Assembly (NCBI GenBank): GCA_002633005.1
Contig: NMRA01000026.1
Location: forward strand, 893,073 to 957,072
Direction: 5' to 3'
Length of the DNA: 64,000 nt
DNA from: Phoronis australis
Lineage: Eukaryota > Phoronida > Phoronidae
Shown: positions 47,347 to 62,300 of the stretch, piece by piece
Numbering within the stretch: position 1 is the stretch's first letter
How the letters are laid out: every line of letters starts with the position of its first letter
The notes under the pieces: generated by a model
The model's database searches: none
What the model was told of the DNA's origin: nothing
The model's input: only the letters and a program-made list of their open reading frames with translations
Position numbers and translations under genes: made by a program

Positions 47347-50300
47347 CTATAAAAATGAGACACGAGAGGATGTAAAATACGATGAACAAAAATCGCACCA
47401 ATGACTTAAGCTATCACTAGAGCAAATAAGTTTTTAGACATTGTTGGGATTCACAACAACACGAGAATCCTTTAAAAAATGAAAGATAACGTTTGACTTT
47501 CTACTCCAAAATTGATGAGATTTTACCGTGAAGCTTACAACTTTATTGACAGACAGATTTAAACTTATATGAAAAACCAAAATACAGAGGTACCATAGAA
47601 TCATTACGCACAAGCATCGCATCTTATACACGGACCACTTATAAAGAACCTATGAATCATGCATACAAACCCATAAAACATGCAAACGAACAATAATCAT
47701 GCGTACGAACCACAACAATCATACATACAAACACAAAATCATACATGCGGGCATCAAATCACACACACGAACACTTTATCGTGCGTATGACTTTTGTTTG
47801 TATGTATGATATTTGTAGTTCGTGTGCATGATTTTTGGGTTCATATGCATGACTCATAGGTTCGTAGGTGGTTCGTGCGAAAGATGGGATGCTCGAACAT
47901 ATTCTATGGTATCCCTGTTTACAGTACATGCCAAAAGTATCCAGACAAAATGACCCGAAATTCCAGATCATAACGACTGGACAAAAAACAAATTACAATC
48001 ACAGTATGATCAAGAATTAGAGGAAGTTAACAGGAATTTTAACGCCATCTATTGACAAATCATTTCTTGACGTTGACTGAATTAGCCCTCATAATGGGGA
48101 AACGGTATTTTGTCCGATTGCTTTTGTTTTGTACTAGAACTTAAAACAATTTTGATTCAACTGCACCAAGAGAATCTATTAAAATGAGGCGAATCCAAAA
48201 TATCCTGAGGGTACAGTGTGTGAACTAGGTCAAATCTTCACTTATTTAGCATGCAATACGATCGACGATTGAAATTCTAATTTGTCAAATTTTCTTACAA
48301 AAATAACGATTACATAAGAAAAATTTACTACATCACCGGCAAGGTTTGTACTGTATAACAACATTTGGTAAATTTCCATTATTTCCAGTAATCAGCCATA
48401 AGATTGAAAAATGGAAAAATACAATTTTGGCAATTATGTTCGAGTGAAATAAGTGGATCAAATTATTGTAAAACAACTGTACCGCAGAACATTGTCAGAC
48501 TTCAGCAAAATTCTGACTTGCGTGCATCAGATTTACGCTTGTTTTACTATAATACATCCCTACCTGTTGGTATGCCATATGTCTTGTGTAGTCCATGAGG
48601 GTTGGATGGTGTTTGGCAAGTCAGATCTACCTCCTTCCTCAAACACTTGTCTATGTCAACGGACGAGAAGAAGGCAACGCACTAAAAGAGACAATTGAAG
48701 GATGAGTTGTGTGCAGCGGGCCTGTTTCATAAAAGGTGATTTAAGGTTTACCAGGATTTTCCGTAGATGCCCATCGGCGTGTATCCAAAAATGAAAATTT
48801 TCAGGCGTTTTAGCAACACCAAATAAACGCCCAAGGGGTGCGTGTAAACGGAAAGTCGTAGTTTTGGCTAGCATGTAGTGAATACACATAGGCCTATATT
48901 AAGAGGTTTCCTGACTTATACTTTTTACTTAACACTATGTTTTTTCAATTTTACATGAATAAATGCACAGTACGCAAACACTTTGTTCGTTTTTATATAT
49001 GATAAATGCTCCACAAAACTGAATTTGTAACAAAAAAATGGTGTTGGGCTTTATGAAAAAATTTTACAAATAAACGCCCCATTATCTGGACACTAGACAC
49101 CAGAAGTTGTAACACCAAATAAATGCCCATGGGCATTTCATCGGATGGACATATATATGGAAAATCCTGGTAAGTCTTTTAATTTTGACTTGCACTCCCA
49201 CTTTACAAGTATTAGGTTTTCACAAATTTCGTGGAGCATAAGATAGAAAATGGACTCCTCTTGCGGCCCTGCGAACAACATTACTGACATTTCAAAACAA
49301 TACAACTACAGGTGCAGTCTCAAGTCTCAGACTTGTTGTTTGATAAAAGGTGCCTTGACCTGCTTTCTGTCCAAAGATATTTTGATTTCTACCAGTAACC
49401 AGTACAAAACCGGTCTGAACTTGTTCCTTACTCACACTATTTATAGACACTTCATTAACTGGATTGTGTTACGATTTACTTTAATTGTTTTTCTCAATGA
49501 AAACTTAGCAGATAGAGTCCCTTTAAATAACCAACTAATTTTAACTCCATCTCAACAAACCGCCTCCAATTGGGGCTCAAACACGTGACCACACCTGGGG
49601 CAAGTCTTTCATTTGCAGCTTGTATGCAAACATGCAGCGGGTGAGGAGATTAGTGATGTGCAGCGCCAGAGCCGCTCGGTACCTATCCTCTGTCTTCACC
49701 ATATAGCGCACCTCGTCGTGGATACTGATGCAGAAGCGGCCATCGATAGCGTACTTGTCCAGTAGCCAACGCATGCTAACTAGCATAAGGTGCAGGTAGT
49801 CGACCGCTGAACTCTGGACAACCCAGTTGACGCGACTTGTCATGAACTGAAGTAGAAGACAGTAATCAAATTTCATTGGCTTTTGCACTTAACGGCACAA
49901 TAAATTAAATAATTGCATGTACAATAGCGCTAGAGATCATTGACCACTAACTCTAGAATTTTATTTGATGTAACTTTTCAAAGAACTGGAAGCAGATGGA
50001 AAAAGACAGATTTTGATTGGCTTTTTCAAATCATCTGAGAGTATGATCATAGTGCTTGATGTTATGTGAAGTCTGAACAAAGCAAGTGGCGTTACGTAAA
50101 TTTTGTACGCTTAATGGATGAAAAATTTGCAAGTCTAACACATATTTTAAAAAAGCTCATGTAAACTTCAAGCACATACAATAGAGACTCTTAAGGATAA
50201 AATGCGTTACTAATTTTTTCAACTAGCCAGCTAACACTAGTACCGAGCAATTCGTGAACAGCAATCACCCCACTATGAGTGACCAACTTCAAGCCCAACA

Positions 50301-53300
50301 AGTATCAATACTCACGTCATCCCCAACAGTCTTTGACTCCAGAGCTTTACTGATTCTACAGCCCAGTACCGGTGTGACTGGCTCATCAGACAAAGCAATA
50401 CTTTCCAGCTTGTTAAACATGTGCGACTCTGTACCTCCCATCCACAGCTTGGTAACACGGTCTCTAAAGACAAGAAATGAGGACGTGTCACTGGCACTAA
50501 AAAGGCGCTTTCCACTTGAAGCACTCGTGAAAGCACAAGGAATCAATCAATAAATGAGCAGACATCAGAAAATCTCAAAAAATTGATGTTGGCAAGTCAT
50601 AGCAAAAAATGGACAACATAATCTTCGTAGCGTTCGACAAGATCTATCTATCTACACACTAATTTTCGAAACAATCCCTCGAGGGACCATGGAGCTACAA
50701 CTTTTCACGAGTTACATGTTGGGTGTAAATCTTATGTCAATAGGACAAGAATCACGACCAGTAATGTGCCTGCTCACAAAAATCCACGACTGAGCAACAC
50801 ACTGGATAAAACTGTAATGAAACCATCAAGCAAATAAAGAATGATAGCCTACCCTTGCCCAACCGTCTTGCGTACACCCTTAGTGGCTTCATACATGACT
50901 CTGGCTTTCTTCTTAGCTTCAGCTTGAGATAATCGATGATTGAATTGCAACAGTAATTTCTCCGCAAACAAACGGCCAGCACCATATATTCGACCATAAT
51001 TAAACACCTGTAACAATCAACAGAGTCAATATTAATAAAGACTCATTGCTATACCCATGAAAACCCTAAATACATGGCTACATAATAAACTAGTGAATTT
51101 TAGGATAGACTACCCGTAATCTGAAACTTGTAAGAAGAAACAGAAATCTTCACTGCCTTTAATTAGAGACAAGTCAATTGTATTTTCCTTTCGAGAACAC
51201 TATTAATTACTCAATTTCTCACGATTTGATCCTAAATTCAAAAAAATCCATTTTAGGTTTTTAAATTAAGAAAGGTTCATCACTAGCATATTACATTTTG
51301 ATACTTCTGTGTGTTTGGTTTCAGAAATTTTCAACAAACAGCATGTGGATCTCATTAATTGTCATTAGTCAGAGACGAGAGTGACTATTAAACATGCCCT
51401 AGATAATATGAAACATATTTTCAGGTCACCTGAACTTAAAACACAGATAAAAGACACTAAAAGGACAAACTTTCACCTTTCTGACATCAAAAGAGGACTC
51501 TTCTCAAGAAAACGTTTCATAATTTAGCCACCATTCTAGGCAACGACTTCTCAACTGTTTCAAAATGACAGACAAGACCAAGGATGTCCACACATTAGTT
51601 TAATGTTTGGAATTGAAGCCAAAAACAAACTTAAAATAAAACAACTAACCACTAAAACACAGATCTCAATACTAGTTTCATATCAAGGACAGGTGTGCAG
51701 AAGGATGGAAAACACATTGTTGCTTGGAACTGAACTCAATAGTTGACCTCCCGTTGATCACTATTCAGTTTTATGCCCAAGAAGCAATAGCATCATTTAC
51801 AACTCAAGGTTTTCGACTGGAACATTAGGTGGCTTTTTGTTGCCATAACTAAATTCTAGCACATGAACAAGATCAGCAGTGCAAGTGGCCTCACTAGATG
51901 GAGCTGCCACCATGTTCGGTAGCTAAAAGAAAATTGTACCCAGGCACATAATGCAACAACATCATAAGCACAAGTGAGTGCTGCCAGTAGATGGAGCTGC
52001 TACTGTGTTCTGTGGCTTTAAGAAAATCCTACCCACACCATGCAACAACTACAAAAGCACAATTGGCCACTGTCGATAGATGGGGCTGCAACTATGTTCT
52101 GTGGCTTTAAAAAAATCCTACCCACACAATGCAACAACTACATATTAAGCAAAAGTGACCTCAATAGAAGGCGTCACTGCAAAATCACACTATGTTATCT
52201 ATGAGCTATACCAGCACATGCTAAAAGTAAAGAAATACGAGTGGCCTCACCTTAGCATTGTCCCTGCTTATTCCCACCATGGCTGCAGTCTTACTGTGTA
52301 GGTCAGTGCCAGCACTCTTTTTACCCTGCAGAGTCATCCAGCCAAAGGCTGTACTGCCTTGAACGACCAAGGTTGTACAGTTCAATTAACTATTATGACG
52401 GAACACAGTGATCCAACTTCTAATCATTATCAAAAAGATACCAAAAACGAGTCAAAGCTTTCATCAAGTATTCAGCACATGAAACAGCAAAATGTGAAAT
52501 TTCGTAATGCTGCAGATCTTTTGAAGCCTGACAACTTCTACAGACATGATAAACATGGTTTTAAGAAGATAATGCTAAATCTGTTCCAATTTATCTTACA
52601 TTTAAACAGTTGTCTAAGTTAAACTACTATGGACTAACAATTCAACAGGCCTTGATCAGCAGAGGCCTACCATGCATGCCACCAAAGTACGAGTCACCCA
52701 AGATGGCTGCTATCCACAGTTCTTGTGAATCCACGTCTGCTCCGATAAAATGATAGCCAGGTGGTGCTTGAACCATAGCTTTCAACTCACTCCCGACTCG
52801 ATCTTCCTGTTGAAAAGAATCATGAGAATGAAAACAGTGTTCATCTACCAAATCATGCTCAATGCTTCTATAAATAAAATTCTCATCTCAACTTCAAAAA
52901 GTCAAGCTCCAGCGTTCTGAGAAAAATAGACCCTTATGGAGATACATTTCAGATGAAAGAGAACTTGAAATTCACATCGTGATGGTAGTGAAAGAGAAGT
53001 GCTTGCGGTAAAAACACCAGCATTCAGGTCATGTGGGATGTTTATCGCACAAATGCCCCCATGCTGTGACCAGCTTCATATTTTCTCAGTAATCAGATGA
53101 ACAACCTTTGCTCATTAGCATCACCTCGCAATGGCAATACATTAGGCGCAAAAGAATCTACAAGCAAACTACACAGTAGATGCTCTCATCAAAAATGTCC
53201 AAAACACACACTTCATGGTTGCCTAAAAATAATGCATTTTTCAAAAATACATCTTCCATACAATTGACAGATTGAAACAACCATCAGGTCAGGATTCTTA

Positions 53301-56300
53301 TTAAACAATTTTCATCGTAAGTCAAGTGACTGTGATCATACATAAGCATTACTGGCAGTCAGCCATGTTGGTTCAACAGCTCGTCGAGTTACCGTCCCGG
53401 CACTGACCACTCGAGGAATTATAGCACCATAGAAACCATTCACGTCGTAATCAGGACTCCTGCAAACAAATAAATATGATTGCAAGTAGTCTCAATCAAA
53501 CAGCAATAACGTTTTGTCAATGGCATACTTTCAGTTGTACTGTTAATGTGCCTCATGGCTTTAATTACTTATACTTTATAGTTATCTTGCTGGTTTGCAC
53601 ATAATAAAACTCTTAAAGGACAGTTTTTACAAGATCAAGAATTGCTTCTCAGCTTGAGACCAATTTTGTAGCGGTAACAAGGCCTAAATCCTTTTTCTTT
53701 AACGGAATGTGGATTTGTTGTTACCTTGAACTCGAAGCCTAAACATTTCTGTCAAGGAAATTTATACCCCATGTTTTCCGTCGATATTTTCATTTAAGTC
53801 ATTCTAAACTGAACAAAGTTCCATAAACTCGCCAGTATCCACAGACGGAAAGGGCGAGGAGTGAGGCAGAGGCAAAGGAAGAGAAGAAAAGAGTTAGGGA
53901 GAGAATAATTTTACTTTCAAATCACACAGAACAAACATGTTACATGATTGGGTGGCACAGGGCGCTAAAAGTTATAACCACTGATATCATTGAATACATC
54001 ACTATGCTATAATCTCAATCAATCGGAGAAAAATAACTGTCAAAATTGTTCTAAATTTTTTTTTCGTTCTTCAAAGGCATCTAACATTTGTATGAATACC
54101 GGCAATTTTTCAGAATCATTGTCTTATTGTAGCTATGGTATAACCTTTAAAAATGACAAGATAGTGTGTATTTGGTGCTACGTATCTTATGAAAAACTGA
54201 AACAACAATTTCACTTGTCGGCCATATTGTGTCCTACGAATTGCTGAGATTTTACCGTAATTAGTCCATCTACGTACTGTGTAACAGCAGGAGGCAGATG
54301 ACTCTTGTCCAGCTGTATCACCATCTGATTGACGATCCTCTCGCGGGCGTTCTTCCAATAGGAGCACATCTTACTTAGTTGCAATGTCTCCTTTGCCTGC
54401 AGACCACCGTAGGCCACTAGGGTGCCATCTTCCAGTTTACTCAGGTAGTCCTTGGCCAGCGGGTTACCCACCCTCTTACCAGCACCATCCTGTAGGCAAA
54501 TGAACATTATTTTATTTAACACAATGATGGAATAAGCTGTTTGTCGATGCTTGTATTAGCCACAGGGGTCCCGCATTTTGATAACCAGTTTTCTCCACTG
54601 AATAACAGGTGTCATAGCTGGTTCTCAAAAAGCAAAAAAACAAGACCCCCGTAAGTGACTATTGCCTCACTGCCTATAGTATCAGTAACACACACTAACT
54701 TAAAAGGCAGTGCATCGTCTTATTAAAGCCACATACAACCCCAATGAAGAACTTGAAATTCACTCTGTTGTGCAAGCAGAAATCCATACTGTCATTCAGG
54801 TCAAATGGGGCCCTCATCCCAAGAATGGCTCATGCTGGTAAGCTGTTCTCAGCCTATTCAAATGATAAGAAAAGGCCATTTCATACATCCTTAGCACCAC
54901 AAATGAACATCAATCAAATCAAATTTTCCAATATTAGACACTTTGTGTAGAATAATTCAAGTTTGTGACAGTGACTTAACACACCGAAGAAGTAGACAGT
55001 GAAACCCATTGATCCATAATGATAATGAAGGATAATAGTTAAATCAGTCACAGACTATTTTACCATGTACAGAATCTCAACAAACAAAATTAGACATTTT
55101 TTTAAAGATGGCACTATATGTGGGTTTAATATGTTTTAACCTTTGGCAGAACATCTTTATCACGTTATTCAACAGCCCGAAAGAAGAGCTTGACATAATT
55201 ATTTGTTGTTTAGATTTTTCTAAGCATTTTTTTCGCATACCATGAGGTTACAGGTAATGCCATAACACAGACAAATCAGGTTTCTATTTGAACAAAGATA
55301 AAAAATCGGACAAATTGAGCTGAATTACGTTTTTGCCTCCTAACACAATCTTGCTTTTTGTTAATTCAGAAACAACTTGCTTAAGTTGCACACAAAGGCA
55401 AAAATATCCAGTGTGGCACGGGAAAATTAATTATTTTGTTCAACGTACAAATTTATACTCTACCAAATATTCACAAAAGGCAATACTGGCAGTCCAAACT
55501 TCAAGTGCTATGATCACTATGATTTTAACACTAAGGAGACGCATGGTAAGGTTACGTCAGCAGCTGTTTCCTAAGAACTTAATGAACAGCCAAGTCTATT
55601 TTCACACTCCATGGACACAAAACGTACTTTCTGATATTTGAGAAATATAATGAATTATTACTTACATCACCCATGTCACAATCTTTAGGATCGAGAAAAT
55701 TTAATTTCAGCTTGAATTTTAGAAACTGTCCCAAACTGAAAGTTTTGCTGATTTATTCAATTTGCTGTGCATGTTCTCATCCTTACATCAAAGAAATAAG
55801 CTTAGCAGTCATTTATCTTATCAGGAAAGCCAGAAAAAACCTGCAGGCTTTTCAAACATGGCTCAAAATTAGAAAAAGGCTCAGTGGCATGTTTGAATGC
55901 GTACACTTTTAGTAATAAACACATGCCAGGCATTTATGAGATGACCTCTGCAGGGTAGATGACTTACTTTGTGTGGAATCTTGAAAAACCAACATCCTGG
56001 AATGTCAACGTCATCATAAGGTCCGTCGCCTGTATGATAACAGGTACCTGGACTCTTCTGACCAGTCATTCTCTATAACGACAAGAATTAGTGCAGAACA
56101 GGCAGTACTAACTTGAGGTTGAGTGTATCTATGACATTGGACATCATCAAGCAAAAGAAAACGAGTATGGAGTTGATGGGTCCACCACCTTGGATGCAAT
56201 TTTGGCAAGTTGTAAGAAATGCTGCTACGCGGGAAAAGAAAATTTTGTTTCGTTTCTTTATGATTTTCTCGTACTTGTCTGTACAACAATTCCTGAGCTC

Positions 56301-59300
56301 TTTGCTCCAGTATACATTGAGTGTCATTCTGCGCCGGTATAATTATTTCTGACTAAGTAAAAATTGGTAGTCTTCATACACGCCACATGTTGTACACGCC
56401 ACATGACCTGAGATCTCTGCCCAAGCAAGGCTCAAACGCGGGACTTTTTATAGCTGTGCAAAATGCTCTTGTCCACTGAGCTATCGGGACCACTGGCCAA
56501 TTACAGGAATCCAAACAGACTAAACAGAAAGCATCTCACCTCTGAAACACAGGTAAGAACCTGCTTCACATATTGAAACCAAAAAATAATACATTGGACT
56601 ATTTTCCTAAGACAGGATAATTTCACAAGAAAATTTGATTTGAATTATCTAAAAATGTTCCTGAAAAGAAAACATGATTTATAAGTGACGCTTCATACAC
56701 TCCCTAATTACTGGTATGCCACATGATGATAACATAAGGTCATGGAATTCAAAAGTAACACGAGTGGGTACTGTGTTAAGGACTCACCACCAATAACTGA
56801 ACATTCATTGCATGATCTGGTCCCTACAGCGAGGAGCTTAAAAGTTAGAAAGGCTACTATAACAATGTACTTGGCATGACTAGAATAGCTAGCAATGGAT
56901 ACAAAAAAGTACGATACATGTTAGAGGGCAGTATCACTAAACTTGTTTTGCTCTGACTCTGTCAGTTGTGAGCATTCTATACTTGCGGACTTTACTAAAG
57001 TTTTAAAATAGATTTAGACACTGAGATGTAGTTAAACCGTGATAATTTCAGACTATTTTTACCAGCAAATACCGACTTGGTCTTTCATACAACATTTTTA
57101 ATCAAAAGCTTCCCGAGGTGGTCGTCAGTAATGCTAAATATTGTATGAAATTGCTGGATCGTTTCGCCAACATGTACCTTCAGGACCAGTGTACCCTGAC
57201 CCCTGGTGATTACCTTCTTCGAGTGACTCTTGCCACGTGCAACTATGCTCCACAGTCGTTTTGACTCCTGTGGGTTGAGACCCAGTTGTTCAGCCTTCTC
57301 CAACAGATCTGCCTGTTCACGCGCGTCACGCTGCTGTTGTGCGGGGTCACCTGGAATGAGGTGCTGGCATATGGCTAGAGCTTTCCTGAAACAAAAAGTG
57401 ACAAATGGCTAGAGTTAGGGTTTGACAGGTAAAGCTGTGAATGGTGGATGGCTGAACATTGGACAGAGGTGATAATGGCAATGCACCGGCACAGACATTC
57501 TCTATGTGTGAGCGCAAAAGATAAACGGTTATGGATGTTCTGAAGCAGCAACATGACAAAAAGGCAGTCAGAGATTTTGTCAAACAGTAAGAACACAAAT
57601 GTCTAAAACAGGAGGCTGACGAACAGTTTCAGCTTTCCAAAAGCATAAGCAAGATGGCAAATGGCAACAGCTTAAACAAGATTTGACAAACATTTCATAG
57701 TTTCAATAGACTGCTGGGATCTTAATCGATTTACTCAAAATTAAACTTGAAATTATTTTTTTGTCATTTTCCACTCTACTTTTTTGCAAATGCAAGATAA
57801 GTGTCTATTATTCTGTGCTCAAGTACATTATCATAGTTTATGCAAATGAGATTCTAGTCCATATTTGTACTTGATGACCACTAGATTTGAGTTAAAAACC
57901 AGGATTAGGAAGTTATCCACTAAAGCCGTTATGTACTCATGCATGGACTAATAGACACTTGTCCTGAGTTCGCAAAAAAGTAAAATTAGAAAATGACAAA
58001 CGATTAACAAGTTCCATCTTGAGTAAAAAGATTGGACTCCGGACCCAAGTGGCGCAGTCTATTAACACCCCTATGCAGTAGCAACCCAGCTAGCCTACAC
58101 ATGACAGAAGATGTACTTACTCATAAGGGAACTTTGGTTCGTCGCTAGGCTCATTCGTGCCCAGATTGTCCAGCCTGCCTGGTACCAGGTAACCCCAGCC
58201 ATGCGTGTCATCCCAGTGAAGGGGGAAACCATCCCAGGTCAATCTCAGCAGCTTAGCAGCTATCCGCGTCTAGCAAACAGTGTCACAAGATAATTCATCA
58301 ATTCACAATTAAGAACTTTTGTGAGATAAGAAGCGAGATGGCCTCTTGTCCCACTTCCCGTGGTTGTCATGGTTGTAATTTGATACTGAACAGTGGCAAT
58401 TCGACTGAGGTTTTCAAGACCTCATGCTGGTGCATGCCACGTGCAGGGCTATAGACCTTATGCAAGGTCATGAAAGAATATGGAAACTGTGTCGTACTTT
58501 TCAAGTTTGGAAACCCGCAAGTGGTCTTATATAATGATGATATTATGATTTACCCAGCTTTAAAATAGATACAAAAATTACAAATGTTTGTACTGAGATC
58601 ACTGGAGAATTTAAAGCATCGTTTCAGCAGACACTGCCAACTTTTGCAAACTTCTGCGACACCTATTGGTATGTGTTGGTCTTCAGAAATGGGATCACAT
58701 TTTCCTCATTTACAAAGTTTCCCGCTATTACCCAAGATTGACACATGCCAATAGCTGTCAAATATGCTTGAAAAAGCTGGCAGCATCTGGTAAAATGCTG
58801 CTTTAAATTCGCAACTAAGTACAGTAAAGATTAATAAATTTCTCTGTATGTGCAAGCGGTCTGTTAACCTTTTCACCTGAAGATGAAAACTGACGCGTAC
58901 GATAACCAAAGCAAAGACTTCTGGGACATCCAGCTAGCCTGCAACCTAGCAACTAGATATGTTTCATCTGCTTTGATAGCATTATATCCCACAATCCAAT
59001 GCGCAAGTGATGTTCCCTATGTCCTTAAAGTCAACAAGCATTTGAAACATGGCATTGCATAATTTTATAAAATCAAAAAATCCTTTTTTGAGACACTGAA
59101 ATGTTCTAAAGATAAAATTTTCACAAGTTCTGATTTCAGACACGTCAATTTCTTGGATATCTTTTGCGTAATTTTGGATCCTTTTGACTCAATTAAAACA
59201 GTGAGCAAATGCAGGCGCAGGCTGCGCATGTTGGCCCATTGCATTGATACCGAGACTTGACTGAAGGACCTAGCAATATGTCCCGGTGGGACTCGAACCC

Positions 59301-62300
59301 ACGACCTTGAGTAAAGGAAGCAAACACTTATCCCACAAGGCCACACTGCTTCCTCATACAGCAGAGTAAGATGAACTGATGATGGACTTCACTTTTTGCA
59401 AACAAATGCAAAGCTTGTCAAGACAAACCCTATTTTATTTACAATCTCATAACACAAGAAAAAATCTCTGGAAAAGCTACAATGACCAATACCTGTGTGC
59501 TAATTAAGGACGGCCCAGGTGACCAATTGACATCTGACAACTTAGGACTGATGGCTCTGTACCAGCTGAAATATAATGTTACAGAGTCAGCAAGGGACGG
59601 TACAAACTCAACTTTTAAGTTGCTTATAAGCAAATATGTTGAGTTAAGAACAGCCACTTTCAGCTTAAGAATATTATAAATATCTCATGTAGAAGGTGGA
59701 CTCCAGATGGCAGCAGTTTCCAAATCCAGATATCAAAATGACTCCAGTCCATGGATAACCGTTGCCACACATTTTGGTTCAGAGCCACAGCTTGCATGCT
59801 AATTATCAACCAAGGTTCAAATAGTTACAGAATCCCAATTTAATTAAGAGTATTGTTGCTATGAGGTCATGGTTAATGCAGCATTAGCTCTGCTCCACAC
59901 AAAACTTTGATCAGAGTTCATGATATTGCAGTTCTTATAATTATACAAATCTATTCATGAAGTACAAGGTGTTGTGAAATGGGTCAAGAATCCATTAAAA
60001 CCAAAATTCCAAACAACAATTTAATTGAATATGTCCAGATTTATAAAATTAAAATTTTGTTCTACTACTATTTTGTTATTCATATATAGATGTTGTTTAT
60101 TATTTATTGTTTTATCATCAGCGAATATCGTCTTGAGTACTAACCTTTTGTCTTGCTCAGGTAACAATACAATGCACCTGAGATACGATGGACTAAGGAA
60201 TTTATTTCCTGAACTGACAACTGTATGTTTGTTAAAGCCTCGCACAGCACAATGAAAACCATAGCAACTCATTCAAGTTTTGTAAACGATAAAGTCACCG
60301 ACCGAGCAGATATCAGAATCTAGGACTGCTTCAACAGGAACATGATTTATTGCACTTTGATGTTAGCGATTTCGGCTTGACCCAGCAAAAGCTGTGTCGG
60401 ACTTCAAGGGACGGACGACCAAAGAGAAACTTGTAAGTCAACTATCACAGCCACGAAGTCTTTAAAATGACATGTGACCGAAGTAAGAGCACAATTATAA
60501 CTTTTAATTAGTATGACCAATGGGTACAAATGCCCAACAGGTACACCCATTTACACATGCCCAATGGGTACACACACTCCCAAATGCTCGAGGAGTACAC
60601 ACGCTTACATATGCCCGAGGGCTACAATACACTTACGCTGGGTAGCCTATTAAGTGTTGCACTCTTTTGGGAAGTCGGTCTTTGGTTTGCAGAGCATTCA
60701 CCACAACAGCGTCTAGTTTTGGTTCATCTTCATCTTCAATTAGCTTAATTAGCAAAAACTGAATTTAATTTACAATGCTCGATAAAGATCATTTAGCAAT
60801 GAATATTTTAACTGATAGCACTGGATATCATAATCAAGAACAAGTTGTGTAGATTTTTCACTTCAGTTACTGTTAACCTGACCTGTGCTCCACAAACACA
60901 ACAAACTTGTAAGAACTTGTAACGAGATATCGCCATGCAAATCAAGCGAAAAACATGTGATCAAATTACTTGTGAAATGCTTGCATCTACGACTGCAATT
61001 CTAGTTTGCACCACACATAAGTCGTAAATTAGCCTTGCATCTTGTGTAAATGTTCAGCATTTGCGATCCAACAGAAAGGTGTTGAGTAAATATAAGTAAA
61101 ATCATTTGGGTTCATAAGGTAAGGATCAACATCTGCCTACATTTCTTTCACAATCGCACCAAAATACAAACCATACTTCGCTGTTTCCACTCTCTATCTG
61201 TGAAGATTGCTGATCTGTTGGAGACGGTTATGCCAGAACAAAAAAGACTCTTAAGGGACTGACAGAAGAAAAATTCCTATAAAACTCTTGAATGTGGCAA
61301 ACGAAAAGGTCATTTAATGAAATACAATTTTGAAATTTGCGATAAAAAGACAAGCAAAACCTCCGCCCCAAATACTCACCACATGCTGATCCTGTGATTG
61401 ATCATTACCCTGTGGAATATTGCTTTTGGCCGACTTATTCAACTTGAATGTTTGAGTTTTCCAGTCCTCATTCCATAACCAGGGGTCGTCCAAATACCTG
61501 CGGAAAACAGTCGGACACTGTGACAATTTCATAATGTGCGTGCACTGTTGAGTTTTTGCATCCTATAGCCACAGTGGATACGTAAACCAATCATAGCACA
61601 GTAAAATTTATCAAATTTCGGACAAAAACCATCGCCCAATATGACCTTTTTACATTTTTCAAAGAATTTTAAGTTCAACATTGATGTGAATGATCGTGAT
61701 TTTTCAATAATTTTAGCTGTTGAACGGAACTTGGAGATCGAGTCAATCGTCTAATTTTGTGCAGACATATTTATGAAAAAAACTGACAAAATAAACTTTC
61801 GCTCATCAGACATATTGTGTCATCAAATGGTGAGATTTTACCAGTAACTATAATAGAATACGTCTGTTCGTACCCACGGTAATACATGCACTGCTTGTAT
61901 AAGCTAATGTTAAAACCATCATCCACCAAGCATGCACAAGACTGTGCCAACGCAGTTGTTCATACATCACATGCTCAACTCATGTGACTATTGTCTTGAG
62001 ACATACAAGGTTAGCGAAAGGCAAGTGTACAGCTTATGAAATATTTTACAGCATAATTCAAGGCAAGTTAACATATCTATTTACCAAGCATTGCACTATG
62101 GTAAGAGTGGAATAAGATAGCCGGCATTTTTGGTTGTGAAAACTTTAAGTTTTGACCTCCAAGAATGACTCCGTTAATTCTACATTCATTTTGCACAAAA
62201 AACAGACAAAACAATAATTTTTCTATTTCATGAGTTAAGGCTGATCATTTTGCTTCAAATAATCAAAAAATTTACGACATTTTTATCATGAGAGTTGTAT

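Noticed and set aside
60530-60748. 72-codon plus-strand frame with a repeated MPNGYTH-like peptide
   Set aside because: The repeated peptide comes from the 27-bp minisatellite at the POLG donor, and the rest overlaps POLG exon 4 on the opposite strand.
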